Of a DNA stretch of 64,000 nt, positions 1 to 13,272 are shown piece after piece; position 1 is the stretch's first letter, and the number at the start of each line of letters is the position of its first letter. The stretch is from Temnopleurus reevesii (taxonomy: Eukaryota; Echinodermata; Echinoidea; Temnopleuroida; Temnopleuridae): contig BQKZ01001681.1 in the NCBI GenBank assembly GCA_036244855.1, forward strand, positions 56,594 through 120,593, in the 5' to 3' direction. The notes under the pieces are model-generated. The model was not told where the DNA came from and made no database searches. It saw only the letters and a program-made list of their open reading frames with translations. The position numbers and the translations under genes are program-made.

Positions 1-3000
1 TTTAAATTACTTATTTTCAAAATGATATTGAAACTGCAATTTTGACCTGAAAATAGATGATGTCTGTATGCCATGTAATCGATAATTGAATTCTTCAACT
101 TCATGTTCTCTGAAAAGCTCTCTGGCGTATTTTTGCTTGAGTATGCATTATCGTTTCGATATAATTTAAAATGCTTTATAAAATTATTCCTGATATTCAA
201 TTTTATCCTCAAATTGTAACGATATCTGACTATTTTCCGCAGGATACATAATGCTCGTATGATACATGTATATGCTACATAATTGTTACGTCTTGAAGCT
301 TCAGTCAATTCATATATCACATGAAGGGAATTCGATATAAACTACAAGACTATTGTGTGGTTGTTCAATTCAACCGCATTTGATACTAAAAAGCAAAGAA
401 GATATATTCTGCGACTGTCTGTGGACGTCGATTGGAAAGGACGAATAAATTGAGGTTGAATATTGTGGTGAAGCCATGGAGAGGTTCTTTTGTGAGCAAA
501 AGTTTAGTATAGCCAATGGAAGTACCCTCTTCAATTGGGGGCTAATGCATTCTAGCTTAGGCTGGCTCCAGTTGACGGCAGCATTAATGTGGCTATAATG
601 GAACGTTAGATTTATCTGGAAGGGACGCTTCGAGGGCTTTTAGCTCGGAGCGAGATGGAGGAGAAGAAATAACGCGGGAAAATAAGGAGGAGGATAACTA
701 TACACGCAGTCAGTGATGGGAAAATGGTGGTGGGGAAGGAAATTATTATTAGGTTTGTCAGGTTTGAACCGGTGGAGTACTTGCTCGCTCCAATGCTCGA
801 ATGGAGCAGAGATGAAATCCGATTTGGAATGAATGGGAGTTGTTCCTATCTGGTAAACAATTTGATCAACAACAATAATCACACTCTATACACAACAGCA
901 CACCGGATGAGGATAATGGATGGAAAGCCCGGAAACAGAGGGGAAAAGTGTTTTGGGTGAGACTGGGGTATTTTCAAACGGTGACATTTCAATATTGTAA
1001 TATTATCCGCAGTGGTTACCTTATTAAGAATCTTTCTCCACTTAAAATGCAATATTTCTTTAACTTTTACACACGCTCCTAAATCGATGCGATCAGTAAA
1101 TGCGAAACTGGGGAGAGCACGCCCCATTCCTCCGCTCCCCTGCCCCCCCCCCAAAAAAAACCCAAAATATATACAGGCCCTCCACGTACACTCCCAATAT
1201 AATATGCAAATCATTTCTTGTGAAAGTCTAAGATCCCGTTCTGCATTAAAACATGTTGAGAGCAGGGAGTTGTTTAAATTTCGAATTTTCAACTTCCGAC
1301 TCTCTTTGATAAATCGGATCAGGCTTAGATATCCAAGATCGGAATAAGGCCTAACTCAACAAACAAAGCTCAACATTAGCAAAACTCTGTTTTACTCTCT
1401 TCAAGTGGGCCTTTAAGGCCAGTATGAAGTGATGGGAATGCGTTGATGAATGTAGATATCATGAGAACCAATGGGTGACTACAAGGTTCCAGTCCACAGA
1501 ACATGTCAAGACCAATTTGTGTTGGGTTACCCCTTAATTGGATGAGATGTGTAAACCAAGTCTTGTCTTCATTGATGTCTTTTTGATCAGTTAACATGCA
1601 GTCTCCTTCTATTATTATCATCAGGGATATACCTCAGATGTGCATGGGGCATGTGGGGTGGGGTCGGGGAGGAACGTGATACCAGAAGGAGTGTGGAGCG
1701 CATATACTTTCCCCACGCCTCTCATGGCTTGAAAGAGGATGCGTATTGTGAGTGTACTTAGGTACTTTTTCTGGATAAAGAAAATAAACTAACAAATGAC
1801 ACATGTATTTTCATATCTGTCGTAGATGTATGCCGAGCTCCCTGAGCTGAGGGCAGAAATTCACAGGCCAGACACTTGGTCGACGTCAATTTGTGCATAC
1901 GTTAAGCAAGAGCCTACTAAAAATAAGCATCAGGCAAGCGTCATCCCTGCGTATTTGTGCGCACAGAAGTTTGTACTCTATCAACTTTAATTATGCATGC
2001 GTTAGAAAATATGTGACAAATGGGACTTTACAAGTTGTTATCATGAACGAACGAAAAATCCTAAAGAACGAGGGTGGGGGCAAAAATATTGGAAGATATG
2101 TGTATGTGGCTGATAAATATGTTATACATATCAGAGAGATGTCTCCTTGGGCAGATGAAGGAGCGATGTTTCCTCAACAGTCCCACGCTATTTATTTTCA
2201 TGTTTGTATAATGGAGGGGTATCAAGCAGTCGCCAACGTGTTCAACATCTGCCTGCTATGATACCAAACCCATATGAGACGACTGTAATGATACCAAAAT
2301 GGCTCCTCTTTCCTCATCTCTCCAACATCGTCATGATCTGAGGACAGACAAGGGCCGAGTGACGGCCCTGGGTGACATTTGAATCACAATTAATTAAATG
2401 AAATCAATAAGTGTATGGTCGGTGGAGCACTCATTAGTCGCACCAGTGTGTCTCCTCTGTATGGTTATTATGTGGTTTCTTGTATCACTATGTGTTATGT
2501 AGAAGCATAAATATAATCTATTCGACTATACAAAATCGATGTTACCATTTCAAGTCTGTCTGTACTTTCACACATCATTTTATATGATCATCGTGATCTG
2601 TCTTATCAGGAGATGTTCTAATAATTTTGTGATTTGCCTTTAGCCTAGAAAGGATTCTGCAATAAAGATTTCTGATACAAATCACAATGGGTAGATAAAG
2701 CAGATGACGCTTCAACCATGTCAACCGGATTATGCCTGAAGTATGTCTGAAGTATGGGTAGTATGGGAAATACATGTACTATAGCTCAAAGATCTGAAAT
2801 ATATAAACTTTCGACAAAACTCTTTTTTTTTTTTAACGAGAGATTACTTTTAAATTAACAAAATTGACATAGCAGTTTATCGTTAATAAATATTCTCATG
2901 CCCTAAAAGTATTGTAGTTCACTACCAAAACTTTGCTTTCCTTCCTCCTGGTTTATGATGGGTTCATATCAATCTAATAAATCAATAAAGAAATGATCTT

Positions 3001-5280
3001 TGAAGAAATCTAAATTACAGTTGGAAAATATGCGCATGATATCCCCGTCTTGTGCAAACAGTATTGCCTATTTTATGGGTCATTTGATATGCTGTTGCAA
3101 ATAGGGGAGCGTGCATTCATGAATGAATAAACGATTTATCATTGGGGAGGGGTTGTAAAGCAGTTTGATCGTGAAACGAAATTTTATTCCTCATTCCCAT
3201 ACCATGGCTGTAGTCGGAATACTAGCCAACTCGATTCATCCCATGCTCCTTGTCATAACAGACGAGATTGGCGCGCCGTCTCCCCGGGCATAAATTATGC
3301 TGGAGTTATGGATTTTCATATCGGACGGGAGATAGTTTGAAAGAGGATAGCAGAGCGATATGGCTGGCTGTCTGTCGATTCGAAGGCTTGGTGATGCTCA
3401 TATAAATAGTTGCTATAGAGAATGTAAGATATGAACTAGTTCATGGATGTCTCCAGTCAAATATAATTAAAAGATTCAGAGAGACACCGCATATGGGTTT
3501 CTCCTTATATCATAAATATACTCGTAATTTCATTGTGTATTGTTTTAGATTATGAACGGGATCTTGCTTATTGTTTGTGATAGCTTGTATCTTACTTTTG
3601 GTTCAAATTACATTATATTAGTTCAATTCGTTTTAGTGAGACGTTATTGATAACTAATAGTTTAATTAGATTTACATTCTTGAACTTGAGAAATGTCCCT
3701 AATGATTTGTCATCATAAACCTGATAAAATTCACTACAGTCATTCCTGGAAAGTTTTACAAAATAATATCAAGATCATGTACCAATCGCCTGTCTGTATA
3801 TCAGTTAAAATCAACTAAAAATGTTAAAAAACGCTGGGAAAGTGGTGATCTTGAAAACATGTATATTATAACCTACCAACAAATTGTGAATCTTAAACGA
3901 ATTGATTATGGCAGCATATCGCACATTGTTTTGTGCTGTTTCTTTCTCTTCTTTTAATCGTTTTTGTTATTGTTGCTTGTTTGTTTGTTTGTTCCTCTTC
4001 TTTACCTAATTGGTCTGCGAATAGGCCAAATAAAACTGGTCTATTCAGGTTGATGTAGGTCCTTCAAGTTGATGTCTTGTGCAGAACATAAATCTATGTT
4101 CGTATCATGTTCAAGCAATATAGTTTGACATCTAATAAATAGTGCAATTCTCTTCTATGTGACAAAGAAAAAAACACGCAAGTGAGATTAAGTACATAAT
4201 TATTCATCTTTGACTTTATTTGAGTCTAAATTAAACCTGTTCAATAAAAATATATTACCATTTTTCTCTTAATTATGGATAGTTAAACCATACTTTCAAT
4301 CATGCACTTTCATTAAACCATTAATACAAGATCTGGGCTTGTGTTCTCATTAAGATTATGTCCGAACGAAGAATTAAAATATTTGGTTATGAAGAAATTG
4401 ACAGATGTTTTCGTTGGATGCTAAATTTATTCTTGTAAATATCTGTAACATTGCATGTCTAACCATCTCTTATTCCGTTAGATTCACGGTGATTTTACCA
4501 TTTTATAATTCATGCAAAAAGGTTACTGGAAATGCGCATTATTCCGCAACAGCACTTCACGTAGTACCGCAGAAGGCGCCCAAAGCACACACAAACTGTC
4601 TGCGTACGAGGAATTATGCTAATGCAGTCGCACACTGCTTGGAAAAGCGTTTTCACCTCTCAATGCATAATACAGGATGCTTGTAAGCTGGTTTGCATAG
4701 CCACTATTGAGGTTTAGTCGTGTTTTAAAGGTGTACTAACTCGAAAGTTCATGCGAGCATTGTGATAAAACCACATAATTGAAGACATTTTAGAGTTGAA
4801 GATGGAGACCACACTGTTTGCTGATGTATATATAGGTATTATAATTATGTCAATATCTGCAGTTGGATGCTAAGTAAAACGTGAAACAGTTGTTCTGTTC
4901 AACGTTCTGAACCTAATCCATTGGGTCAAGTTCGTCTGCTATCCACATAAGCTCTTTAACAAATGTTATCAGTATGTCAGCCCCTCCACCGATCAGTTTA
5001 TGCCAGTTAAAACAAACATTTACCTGATTTATAGACAAAGAGGTAGCACTGGAGAAGATAATACTGACAAACAAGCCATCGAGGTCCTATGTCTTCATTG
5101 AACTAGCTGTCTTTCTCCAGCCTTCTATCAGGAACATGGAGACTTACAAGCAGACATGATTGGCTCTATTTTAACAAGGAGCACAGGATCCATTCCTGCT
5201 TTGTGCCTTTTCATTTGTTTATAAGTAGGCTAGTTACATGATCCAAAATTATGAACTTTGAAAATACAATATATACGCAC
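1..5280. other. Non-genic AT-rich stretch, nothing recognised
   Basis: Both strands were read for family motifs and none was found. The longest open frame (minus strand, 879-1292) crosses a C-run/A-run and has no protein-like character. A short C-run followed by an A-run lies at about 1142-1160. A small GC-rich patch with the sequence GGCGCGCC sits near 3270, but no gene can be tied to it. Confidence 0.5.
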
Positions 5281-5299
5281 ATTTGGGGATCGGGAACTT

Positions 5300-5630
5300 T
5301 GGTGGGGGTGGGAGGGGGAGGGGGTTCAATTGATTGCGTTTAAATTATAGGAATGTACAAGCAAATAACGTACCCCTTTCCCACCACCACCACCACTACC
5401 ACCACCACCACCATAATAATGGATAAATATAAAGTGCCGTATATTTTTAAATTTAGGTCGATGCAAAAGATATAACCAATAAGTAAAGTTGGTTTGAATG
5501 TATACATCATTTTTTAAGGTGGACACGTAATTGATCGAAAAACATCCGCTGCCCCAAGATCATGAAGATAACTGGATGACACCACCTCAAGCGCGTATTG
5601 TGGGATCATTTTTTTTTTTGGGGGGGGGCC
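5300..5630. repeat. Low-complexity cluster: G-run, (ACC)n and T/G-run
   Basis: A G-rich run lies at about 5300-5325, an (ACC)n microsatellite at 5381-5412 and a T-run followed by nine Gs at about 5608-5628. All are simple-sequence DNA with no coding signal. Confidence 0.85.
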
Positions 5631-6383
5631 GATTTACGATTTGATCCGATTTCTTTTACATGTAAGTGTGTCACATAATGACAACGATACTGTTATAAAA
5701 CCGGAGCTATTTTTGTTACTGAAAAATATTCTGCTAATAGAAAGAATAAATACACACTACATGAATAGTAGACATTAGAGTCCATGGACTTTGGAATAAG
5801 ATGGGAAATTGTGTATTTATTTTTTCGTTGATTGTTTGTAAATACTTGGTGCGACATGAAGGTTAAATTTTAGTACACGTAGGCCTTTGTCAACTGGACA
5901 TGTTCTCAAATAATGTCGATGACTTGTATTGTGTTATTTGTTCAACTGTAGTGAATGTAAAGAGGTAAACTCTTTGCCATAATTTGTGTTCAGCAAATCA
6001 TGACACTTTCTAGTGCAAGTCAAGTCCTAACATTACCTGTAACTAGTCATATTATGAATGATTATGCGCAAGACGGGATACCAGTCGAACATAAAGTCGT
6101 GCGTAAAGTCTTTCTTATCTTGGTGAAACACCTCCCCGGATTACAAAGTAACTTTAAATTATCCCGTGCCATGAAGTATATTTATTAATTGCCCAGATCA
6201 TGAATCTTCTGGCGGGATAAACTCGGTGTTTGTTGGTTCTCCGTATCTAATACGTGTTTATGTATTGTTCTTTATGATTATAATTTAGGAATACTAATTT
6301 TCCTTCGTCTTGTGAACCTCGTCTTTGTTGCTGGCGTACTCATCAACTCCGGAGATCATTACCACCATCCTCAGCAGCAGAAG

Positions 6384-6470
6384 CATCATCATCATCATCA
6401 TCATCACCATCATTATCACCATCATTCATCATCATCATTCATCATCATCATCATCTTCATCATCATCATC

Positions 6471-6528
<58 letters not shown>

Positions 6529-6549
6529 CCACCGCCATCACCACCACCA

Positions 6550-6597
<48 letters not shown>

Positions 6598-6885
6598 TTC
6601 ATCTTCATCATCATTACCAGCATCATTATAACCATCACCGTCACCATCATCATCTTCAGAATCGTTGCATCATCACCATCATCACAACCATCACTATCAT
6701 CATCATCATCATCACAAGGACTATAAGTTTAACAACACCACCACCACCACCGCCATCACGAATACCCTCCACGCCACCCTCATGATCGCATCATTTGGCA
6801 TCACCTCTGTCATCACCAACACCAACACCACTGCTACTACTACCACTACAATATCACCACCACCTCCACCACCACCATCCACTAA
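6384..6885 (+). repeat. Long (CAT)n microsatellite grading into (ACC)n
   Basis: Almost 340 bp of CAT units with CAC, TTC and CCA variants (6384-6716) passes into ACC-rich and CCA-rich sequence up to about 6885. The frames it opens encode only runs of His, Ser, Ile, Met or Asp. Such frames on both strands are the expected artefact of a trinucleotide repeat. Confidence 0.95.
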
Positions 6886-7572
6886 CACAACCATTAGAAC
6901 CCCTATTACTCAACCTCCATTATCCCACCAGATTTTATATTCATAATTGTGCCCCCATTGCAAACCTTGCTTAACCCAGACACAGCAACATGTCAACCGG
7001 CATGTTCACGTCTTCATGCGATGTGGGCCTCCTTAGATCCACTTCCGATGATAACGGTTCTGGTGGTTCTGGTACCAGCATGCTCAACATTCTGCTATGT
7101 CCCATGAAATCTACATCATCACCATGCAATAATCTATTGTGGAATTCTCCCGGTAACCCTTCACCCCAAGCAAGCAGCATTAGCTTATCTCGAAATCGGT
7201 ATGTCGCGTTTTATGAGATCCTGAACTTGTATTTCCACCCTCGTACTTTATGAAATACGACATAAGGGCAATCGTGACAGGTTGGGGTAAATGCCATAAA
7301 CTATGAACGACACCAACACAAACAGATCCATTCCATTGCTACTGAAACCTTTGTTGTATGGGATCATAATAAAACACTGCCCCAGCTTGGTCTGCATTGA
7401 AATTGTTGCTAAATTTAAACGACCAAAAGGAGCCTGATTGCGGTTTTGCCTTCTCTGTATATATATTTTATTTCATATTGAATGGACATACAGACTGTAC
7501 ATGTATGAAAAATATAATATGTGCATGTTCTGTGCATTTAGTCGACGTTCGAATTGTCAGCTAAAAATAATT
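6886..7572. other. Non-genic stretch between microsatellites
   Basis: No gene family was recognised. The short open frames on both strands around 6970-7250 overlap each other and lack splice-site or domain support. Confidence 0.4.
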
Positions 7573-7578
7573 AGAGAG

Positions 7579-7618
<40 letters not shown>

Positions 7619-7639
7619 AGAGAGGGGTGAAGAGAAAAG

Positions 7640-7685
<46 letters not shown>

Positions 7686-7696
7686 AGAAAAAAAGT
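7573..7696 (+). repeat. (GA)n microsatellite
   Basis: Two long GA runs are separated by a G-rich interruption at about 7612-7645, followed by an A-rich tail. The frame through it encodes Arg-Glu repeats and is not a gene. Confidence 0.95.
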
Positions 7697-9998
7697 AAAG
7701 CAAATACAAACCTATTATTCATCATATAAATTCCATTCTGATTAGTCTGTGTAGAAGAAAAGATTATTGAATGTGTAATTTGTCTTTCTTTTAATTTATC
7801 TTGTATTTAGGGCCTAAATGTAAAATGTTGATGTGCAATATTTTTATTTCTTCTTCTCATTACTTCTAATATTTTTTTTTAATGTCTAGGTCAGAGATAA
7901 ATTGGATATTTGAAATTGAAACAGACATGGATTAGTATCCTAATTTCAGTACACTGGAGTTGTATTTAGTTAGTGCTCAATTAATAGACTTTTGCACCCA
8001 TTTAGTCTGCAGAATATCTGATCTTTAATCGGACGCTTCAATCTGATTAGTAAAAGATAAACACTTGAGTTTCAAATTACATGCTGAAAACACAATGCCT
8101 TACAAGAACAAAGGGCGCTCACAAAAAGATATGTGATACAGCACAGCTATCCTTCCCATTGTAAAAATATGATTCAAAGTATATATAGAGTGAAAAGTGG
8201 TAGAAGTATGAAATGATTCAAGTTTGAATCTTGAATCTAGACTTTGCCCCATCTTACTGTGTGCCTCCCAAAAAAGTGAAGAGCCCTTGAAAATATGGAG
8301 TACCTTTCCATCACCATTCCAAACAAAATTCTTGACCCACACTTAGAAATGTGAGTAATAACTTCAAATTTGGGTAAAATGACTTGCATTATTTTATTCA
8401 TGCAAGCATGAGGTAGAGTCACGTTCTTATGTATGTGTGAAAGAAAATATGGTTCATTATTATTATCATAATCATTATCATTATCATAATCATTATCATT
8501 ATCATTATTAGTGTTATGAAGCAAGTCAGCTAAGAGCACCTGGCGCAATGGAATTCCTTTAGCCGAGGTATTGATATATTCAAAATACATGTATCATATA
8601 CATGTGGCTCAATTTGAATTATAAATGTAGCATGGAAGAATTCTTACATTTCCAAAAATAGCCTGCAAGCAGAAAAAGGGAAAACGCAACACCATTCAAG
8701 ACACAATGGAATAGCAGATCAAAAGTAGCTTTCTTTTTCTCAAGCAGCACATGCACACAAACCAGCATCACAGAAAATTAATTTAATTGATGGAAAAGCA
8801 GTATTTCATTAGATAGCTAATGACCTCCAGGGAGCAAATATATACACATCACACCACAGACAGATTGACGCTCTGGGGGCAATTAATATTAACGATGGTC
8901 TATATCTCTGACTATTACTGTAGTGATATCACTGCCAGTTGAAAGGACATACTGGTAGAAGTCTGCCAGTGATATGAAATTTTGTGGAATATCTGCATTA
9001 TGTATATATGCATGAGTCTGAAGACATAGTCTTATTACATGTATCTGTCATTTTACCATGTTTTTGCACTTTATTGAATTGAGTTCACACGATCTACGTA
9101 ATATTCAAACATGCTCCTTAGTACTCAATTGGAAAACTTCTGTATTTAACATCGGGACATCTAATCACATTTTCATCTGCTCAGTATCTAATACATACAT
9201 GTAATTATTCTTTATTTAGTAACATTTGGACCATTCAGATTAGTCAGTAGTAGTTAAATTTCTATTAACGCTATCCAATATCAAAATGGTTAAGATTAAT
9301 CAGACAGACATTATTCAATGGTTTTGACAGGCCAACAATTATTTTGTATCATGGGCAAAAAAAATCTGCAATTTAAGAAATCTACAATATTATCTACAAG
9401 CACAAATCATCTGCGCATCCTAGTGGGGGCTAATTATTAAGCGATCTGGGGCAAAATTGAATGTGATTTCAATATATTCGAGTGTGAGTCATGCTTATTG
9501 GAAACCCAACTCCTGTAAGGATTGTCTGACTCATGCGAAAGAACGAGCATGGCCGCTCACAGCCAGTGGGAGGAGGAGGATGATGATGATGTGTGGAGGA
9601 TTACATAGCCGTGGTGGGGATGCGAGATGACACAGGCAAGTCCCAAGGCCAAGGTTTCAGAGAACATTTAACCAGAAACAAGGTCCAAGGTGGTCTGCTA
9701 GACAATCAATCTCTTCAACGAGGATGTTATTGTGATGTAGCAGCCACTGTTTGAACAAAGGAAGACATATTTGTACGATGGAAAATGGAAGATGAGTAAT
9801 TGGAGAATAATGTATGGACGGTTGTCTTCGAGACAAAGAAATGGCTGTATGCAGTGTACTGTGTGGAGTGTTTGTCTCATACATACATGTACATTGTAGA
9901 TACATGCAATAACTAAGCATAGACATGGGCAAGCTAATTTCCCCTTGTAAAGAAAACTATTAACTGACATTTTCGACTAAGAAAAATAAGAATCCATA
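7697..9998. other. Non-genic stretch with one (ATTATC)n run
   Basis: No coding sequence was recognised. It contains an imperfect (ATTATC)n/(CATTAT)n run at 8455-8511 and a small hairpin with 13-base arms, about 8926-8938 and 8964-8976. Minus-strand frames crossing the ATTATC run encode Asn-Asp repeats and are artefacts. Confidence 0.5.
8455..8511 (+). repeat. (ATTATC)n microsatellite
   Basis: About nine units mixing ATTATC and CATAAT form a simple repeat. Confidence 0.9.
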
Positions 9999-10000
9999 TA

Positions 10001-10177
10001 CAGTGAAACCTCTTTATAACAAGGTCCTTGGGACCATGAAAATTACCTTGTTATATCAGGTTCCTCACTATATCAGGGTAAAAAGAAAAAGAACTATAAA
10101 GAGCTGGGACCAATAAAATCACCTTGTTATAACAGGTATCTCGCTATATCTGACCTCTTTTTAACGAGGTTTCACTG
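10001..10177. mobile_element. pogo/Tigger-like MITE, 177 bp, TA target site
   Basis: The terminal inverted repeats begin CAGTGAAACCTC and end GAGGTTTCACTG, and the element is flanked on both sides by TA (9999-10000 and 10178-10179). Internal sequence is partly palindromic, with 'ACCTTGTTATA' motifs in both halves. TA duplication with CAGT-type ends fits the Tc1/mariner/pogo group, and the short non-coding body makes it a MITE. Assignment to pogo is an inference from the termini. Confidence 0.85.
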
Positions 10178-12152
10178 TAATTTAGTTGACTACATAACAT
10201 GTATTGTCTCTCAAGTCATGTTTTTTTTCTTGCGGTCCCAGTATCTTTGACATACATGTACATGTAAGAAGGGTTATCTGTATAAAATGTACATCCATAC
10301 CATTACTGTTCATGTAAGTAATATACCTGTATATTAAGATGATTAGTAAGTGAGATGTACTTATATGCACTTGACTTTGTAAATGTATAGGCCCTTCACT
10401 ATACTTGGTTTCCATTTATCACGAACACATCCCTGCAATCATAAGTGTTCATGCTATCTATAGTACCAGCAAATAAATATGGGTCCAGTGTAAATGCAGA
10501 CTTGAAGAAATATACTGCACACCTTGGAAGACATGACATTTTAAACCCAGTATCACTTGTTGAGATAATTGAACTAAAAGAGTGCACCTAATTTTAATAG
10601 GCTAAGGAAAGAAAACATGTATGATCTACACGCGTACTGAATTTTTTTTTTTTTTTGGAAAATATATTTTTCACACAGGTATAGTAGGCCTATATGCATA
10701 AACATATACTTTATTTAAAATGAACAGCAACATTTACTTCAATTGTTTTCTTCAATCAAATAAGCAGATGTCAAACATATAGTACTTGTATGTATAGGCT
10801 CTACATGGAGGTGTTGCAACATTTCAGCTACTAAAATGTAACAAATACTATGTACACATGTAATATTTGGCAAAATAATTTTCATTTCTAATGTGGGCCT
10901 ACAGTACATGTACGAGATCTTAAGTGATTCATATTGATATACCATACAGGTTTTTCGAACCCAATTTTCAATTTAATTTCAACAATGATGATATAATGAG
11001 CTGCTTAACTACTGGTTAACGAAAGGAGAAACCACCTAAATGGGATCCTACTTTCTATTCACTTTTTAATTCAAAATGCTTCAATGCGATTCATTGTGTT
11101 CCGGTGATTCAAGTTGCAGCCATGCATGATTTCAATGCACAACCAAGCACTCTTGTCTTTTTCTCTAAACGCAGCAGAAGAGGGAAAAGAAAGAGAGAAA
11201 GAATAAAGGAGAGAAAGAGAACAGAACAAAGTGCCTTAAATACATACAGGGCTGAATAGCCCCTGTTAGCCGTGTGTTTATTCAAGCCCTACTTTAGTAA
11301 TTTAGAAAAACATGGTAGTCCTACAGGGACAAACAAAATACCAAGAACGCTCAAACTTCTCAAACCTTGGGGGAGGAGAGAACGAAAAATGAAACAGAGG
11401 AAAAAAGCACAACACATCACGGCCATGAAATTTGGTGACAAAATACACACATTCACCGCTTTGATATTCGTTCATGAAGTACAAACGGAAGAAAAATGGG
11501 TGGACGTTATTTTTCATGAGTGGCAAACCTCAAAATAAATTGACTTTGTTAGGTACTGCAGAAGTACACAGAATTCAATCCCAGAAGTCTCTAATCAAAT
11601 AGACTTGCTTTACAAAAATACTGCATGCATATTGACACGAAACCATGCAGTACATGTACATGCCTTTGTTGTTTCTCATGGCCCAAGGATAAAGCACAAG
11701 CTATTTCCATGTGAATTTTGTGGAGCGATTGCAGCGATTCACTCGACACCCTGCCCCTACTCTAACCGCCATCCTTTCATTCCATATGCCTCCTGTTGAG
11801 AAACCCAAGACTGGGGAGCATATGGCGGGCCACTTGGGGAATTTACAGGTCAAATCCAAGTTGATGGGCTATACACTTACTGTACAGTAGGCCTACATGT
11901 ACTCTACAACTCATGCTAGGTGCATAAATGGTGGACTAGTTTGAGAGACATTGTATTTTAGTTCACACAGAGTAATTCACTAGCTACAAATTCATACATG
12001 TACCATTTATTGTAGCATTCCACTGCCATTCCATGAATAAATTAACCAGTTCTTTGAAATAGTAAAATTTTTTTTTTACATGTATGCGTACATGTACATG
12101 TAGACATACATGAACATGTACGTTATAAAGTCAGTGAAAAACCCAGAAAACA
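10178..12152. other. Non-genic stretch rich in TACATGTA
   Basis: No gene was recognised. Short open frames at 11272-11538 (plus) and 11302-11526 (minus) overlap and show no family features. TACATGTA or ACATGTAC occurs repeatedly, near 10251, 10905, 11650, 11893 and 11995, and culminates in the cluster at 12078-12121. Confidence 0.4.
12078..12121. repeat. ACATGT-rich microsatellite-like cluster
   Basis: Overlapping ACATGTA/TACATG palindromes are packed into about 44 bp. The same octamer is scattered across the window and is densest between 9 and 15.3 kb. Confidence 0.6.
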
Positions 12153-12367
12153 TGTGACCTTCCTCAAATCAATAATATGAATGGGAAATATTCTGAAGAT
12201 CTTTTTTTCATTGCCTGTGTTTTGCTACTCAACCTGGAGTACATGCGTAAAGGTTGCAAAAATGAAAGCATCTGAAGAGGAAGTTATCAAACTTGATACA
12301 GGCAATGAAAAAGAGATCTACAGAGTTTTCATCCTAGATCCATATTATTGATTGGAGGAAGGTCACA
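12153..12367. mobile_element. Foldback MITE, 215 bp
   Basis: The arms at 12153-12220 and 12296-12367 are inverted copies. Both begin TGTGACCTTCCTC, share AATCAATAATATG, and end with TTTTTCATTGCCTGT. The intervening 75 bp are unrelated to the arms. No clear target duplication was found, so the superfamily is undetermined. Confidence 0.7.
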
Positions 12368-13087
12368 AGTCTTTGTATTTTCTATCTTTCATATCAGTGT
12401 GGATGGGTATGGAATGGACATTTAACTGACCAAACCATTCACATACAGATATGTTCTACATGTACTGAACTCAATCTATACAGAGATGCCAACCTTCTCG
12501 AATACATGTAGGATGCAAATGAAAATGTGATTCACAACACAGATGCACTAAATGTTTTCTCATGAGATTACATATATTTATGTATGATGACAAAATTACT
12601 TATTCCATGATAAACTATCTGTTTCAGCTATTTGGTGACTAAAATTTGTATTCTTGTCCTCATGCCTACACTGTACATACATGTACAGTACATTCCAGAA
12701 GGTTGCCACTGTATTTCCGCAGTAAGCTCACAAGCGATTTAAAACAGAAAACTAACAGAATTAGCATAAGAACGTATGATACTTTAAATACAAGAAATGT
12801 TTGCGTTTTTAATTTCACATATCTTTCTATTCCTTTTAACATCAACAACTTTAATAAAGAAACAATCTTCCAATTTTCCACAGAAGTGATACAAAATGTA
12901 GAACACGTTGGCTTTTCAAACATGATTCAGTCACATAACACAGAATCTTGTACAAATCTGACTATAACTGGCGCTTGTAAAATTCTTGACATGATTAATC
13001 TGCCCATGTAATAAAACCAATACAAAAATATGCTAGAATGATGCATAGTGCAGTGAAATACAATGGAACATACAGAGAAAAGTTTGA
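12368..13087. other. Non-genic stretch between two MITEs
   Basis: The overlapping open frames on both strands (12646-13011 plus, 12666-12923 minus) have no recognisable motif and lie in AT-rich DNA. Nothing else was seen. Confidence 0.4.
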
Positions 13088-13272
13088 GGGGATGATGATA
13101 GAAAGTTGCCATCGATTGCAAGTTGGCCGTTGATCAGCAAGAGCAATTCAAAATAATTGTTTTGCGTGGTTCTCATTAGAAGCAGTCCGTGCACAAATGA
13201 ATATGAGCTCTTCAATTTGCAACTGTTTTGCAGTTGATTTGCAATTAATCACAACTTTCTAGCAGCATCTCC
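13088..13272 (+). mobile_element. Old copy of the Harbinger-like MITE family
   Basis: The ends GGGGATGATGATAGAAAGTT and its inverted partner at 13251-13272 mark a diverged member of the family seen at 19063, 27902 and 62750. The internal block CAGTTGATTTGCAAT and the spacing match the copy at 27902. The flanking TAA duplication has decayed. It lies downstream of the Frizzled stop codon. Confidence 0.65.

Noticed and set aside
6312..6946. Open frames encoding poly-His, poly-Ser, poly-Ile and poly-Asp
   Set aside because: They are six-frame translations of a (CAT)n microsatellite, open on both strands.
7438..7698. Arg-Glu repeat protein
   Set aside because: It is a translation of a (GA)n microsatellite.
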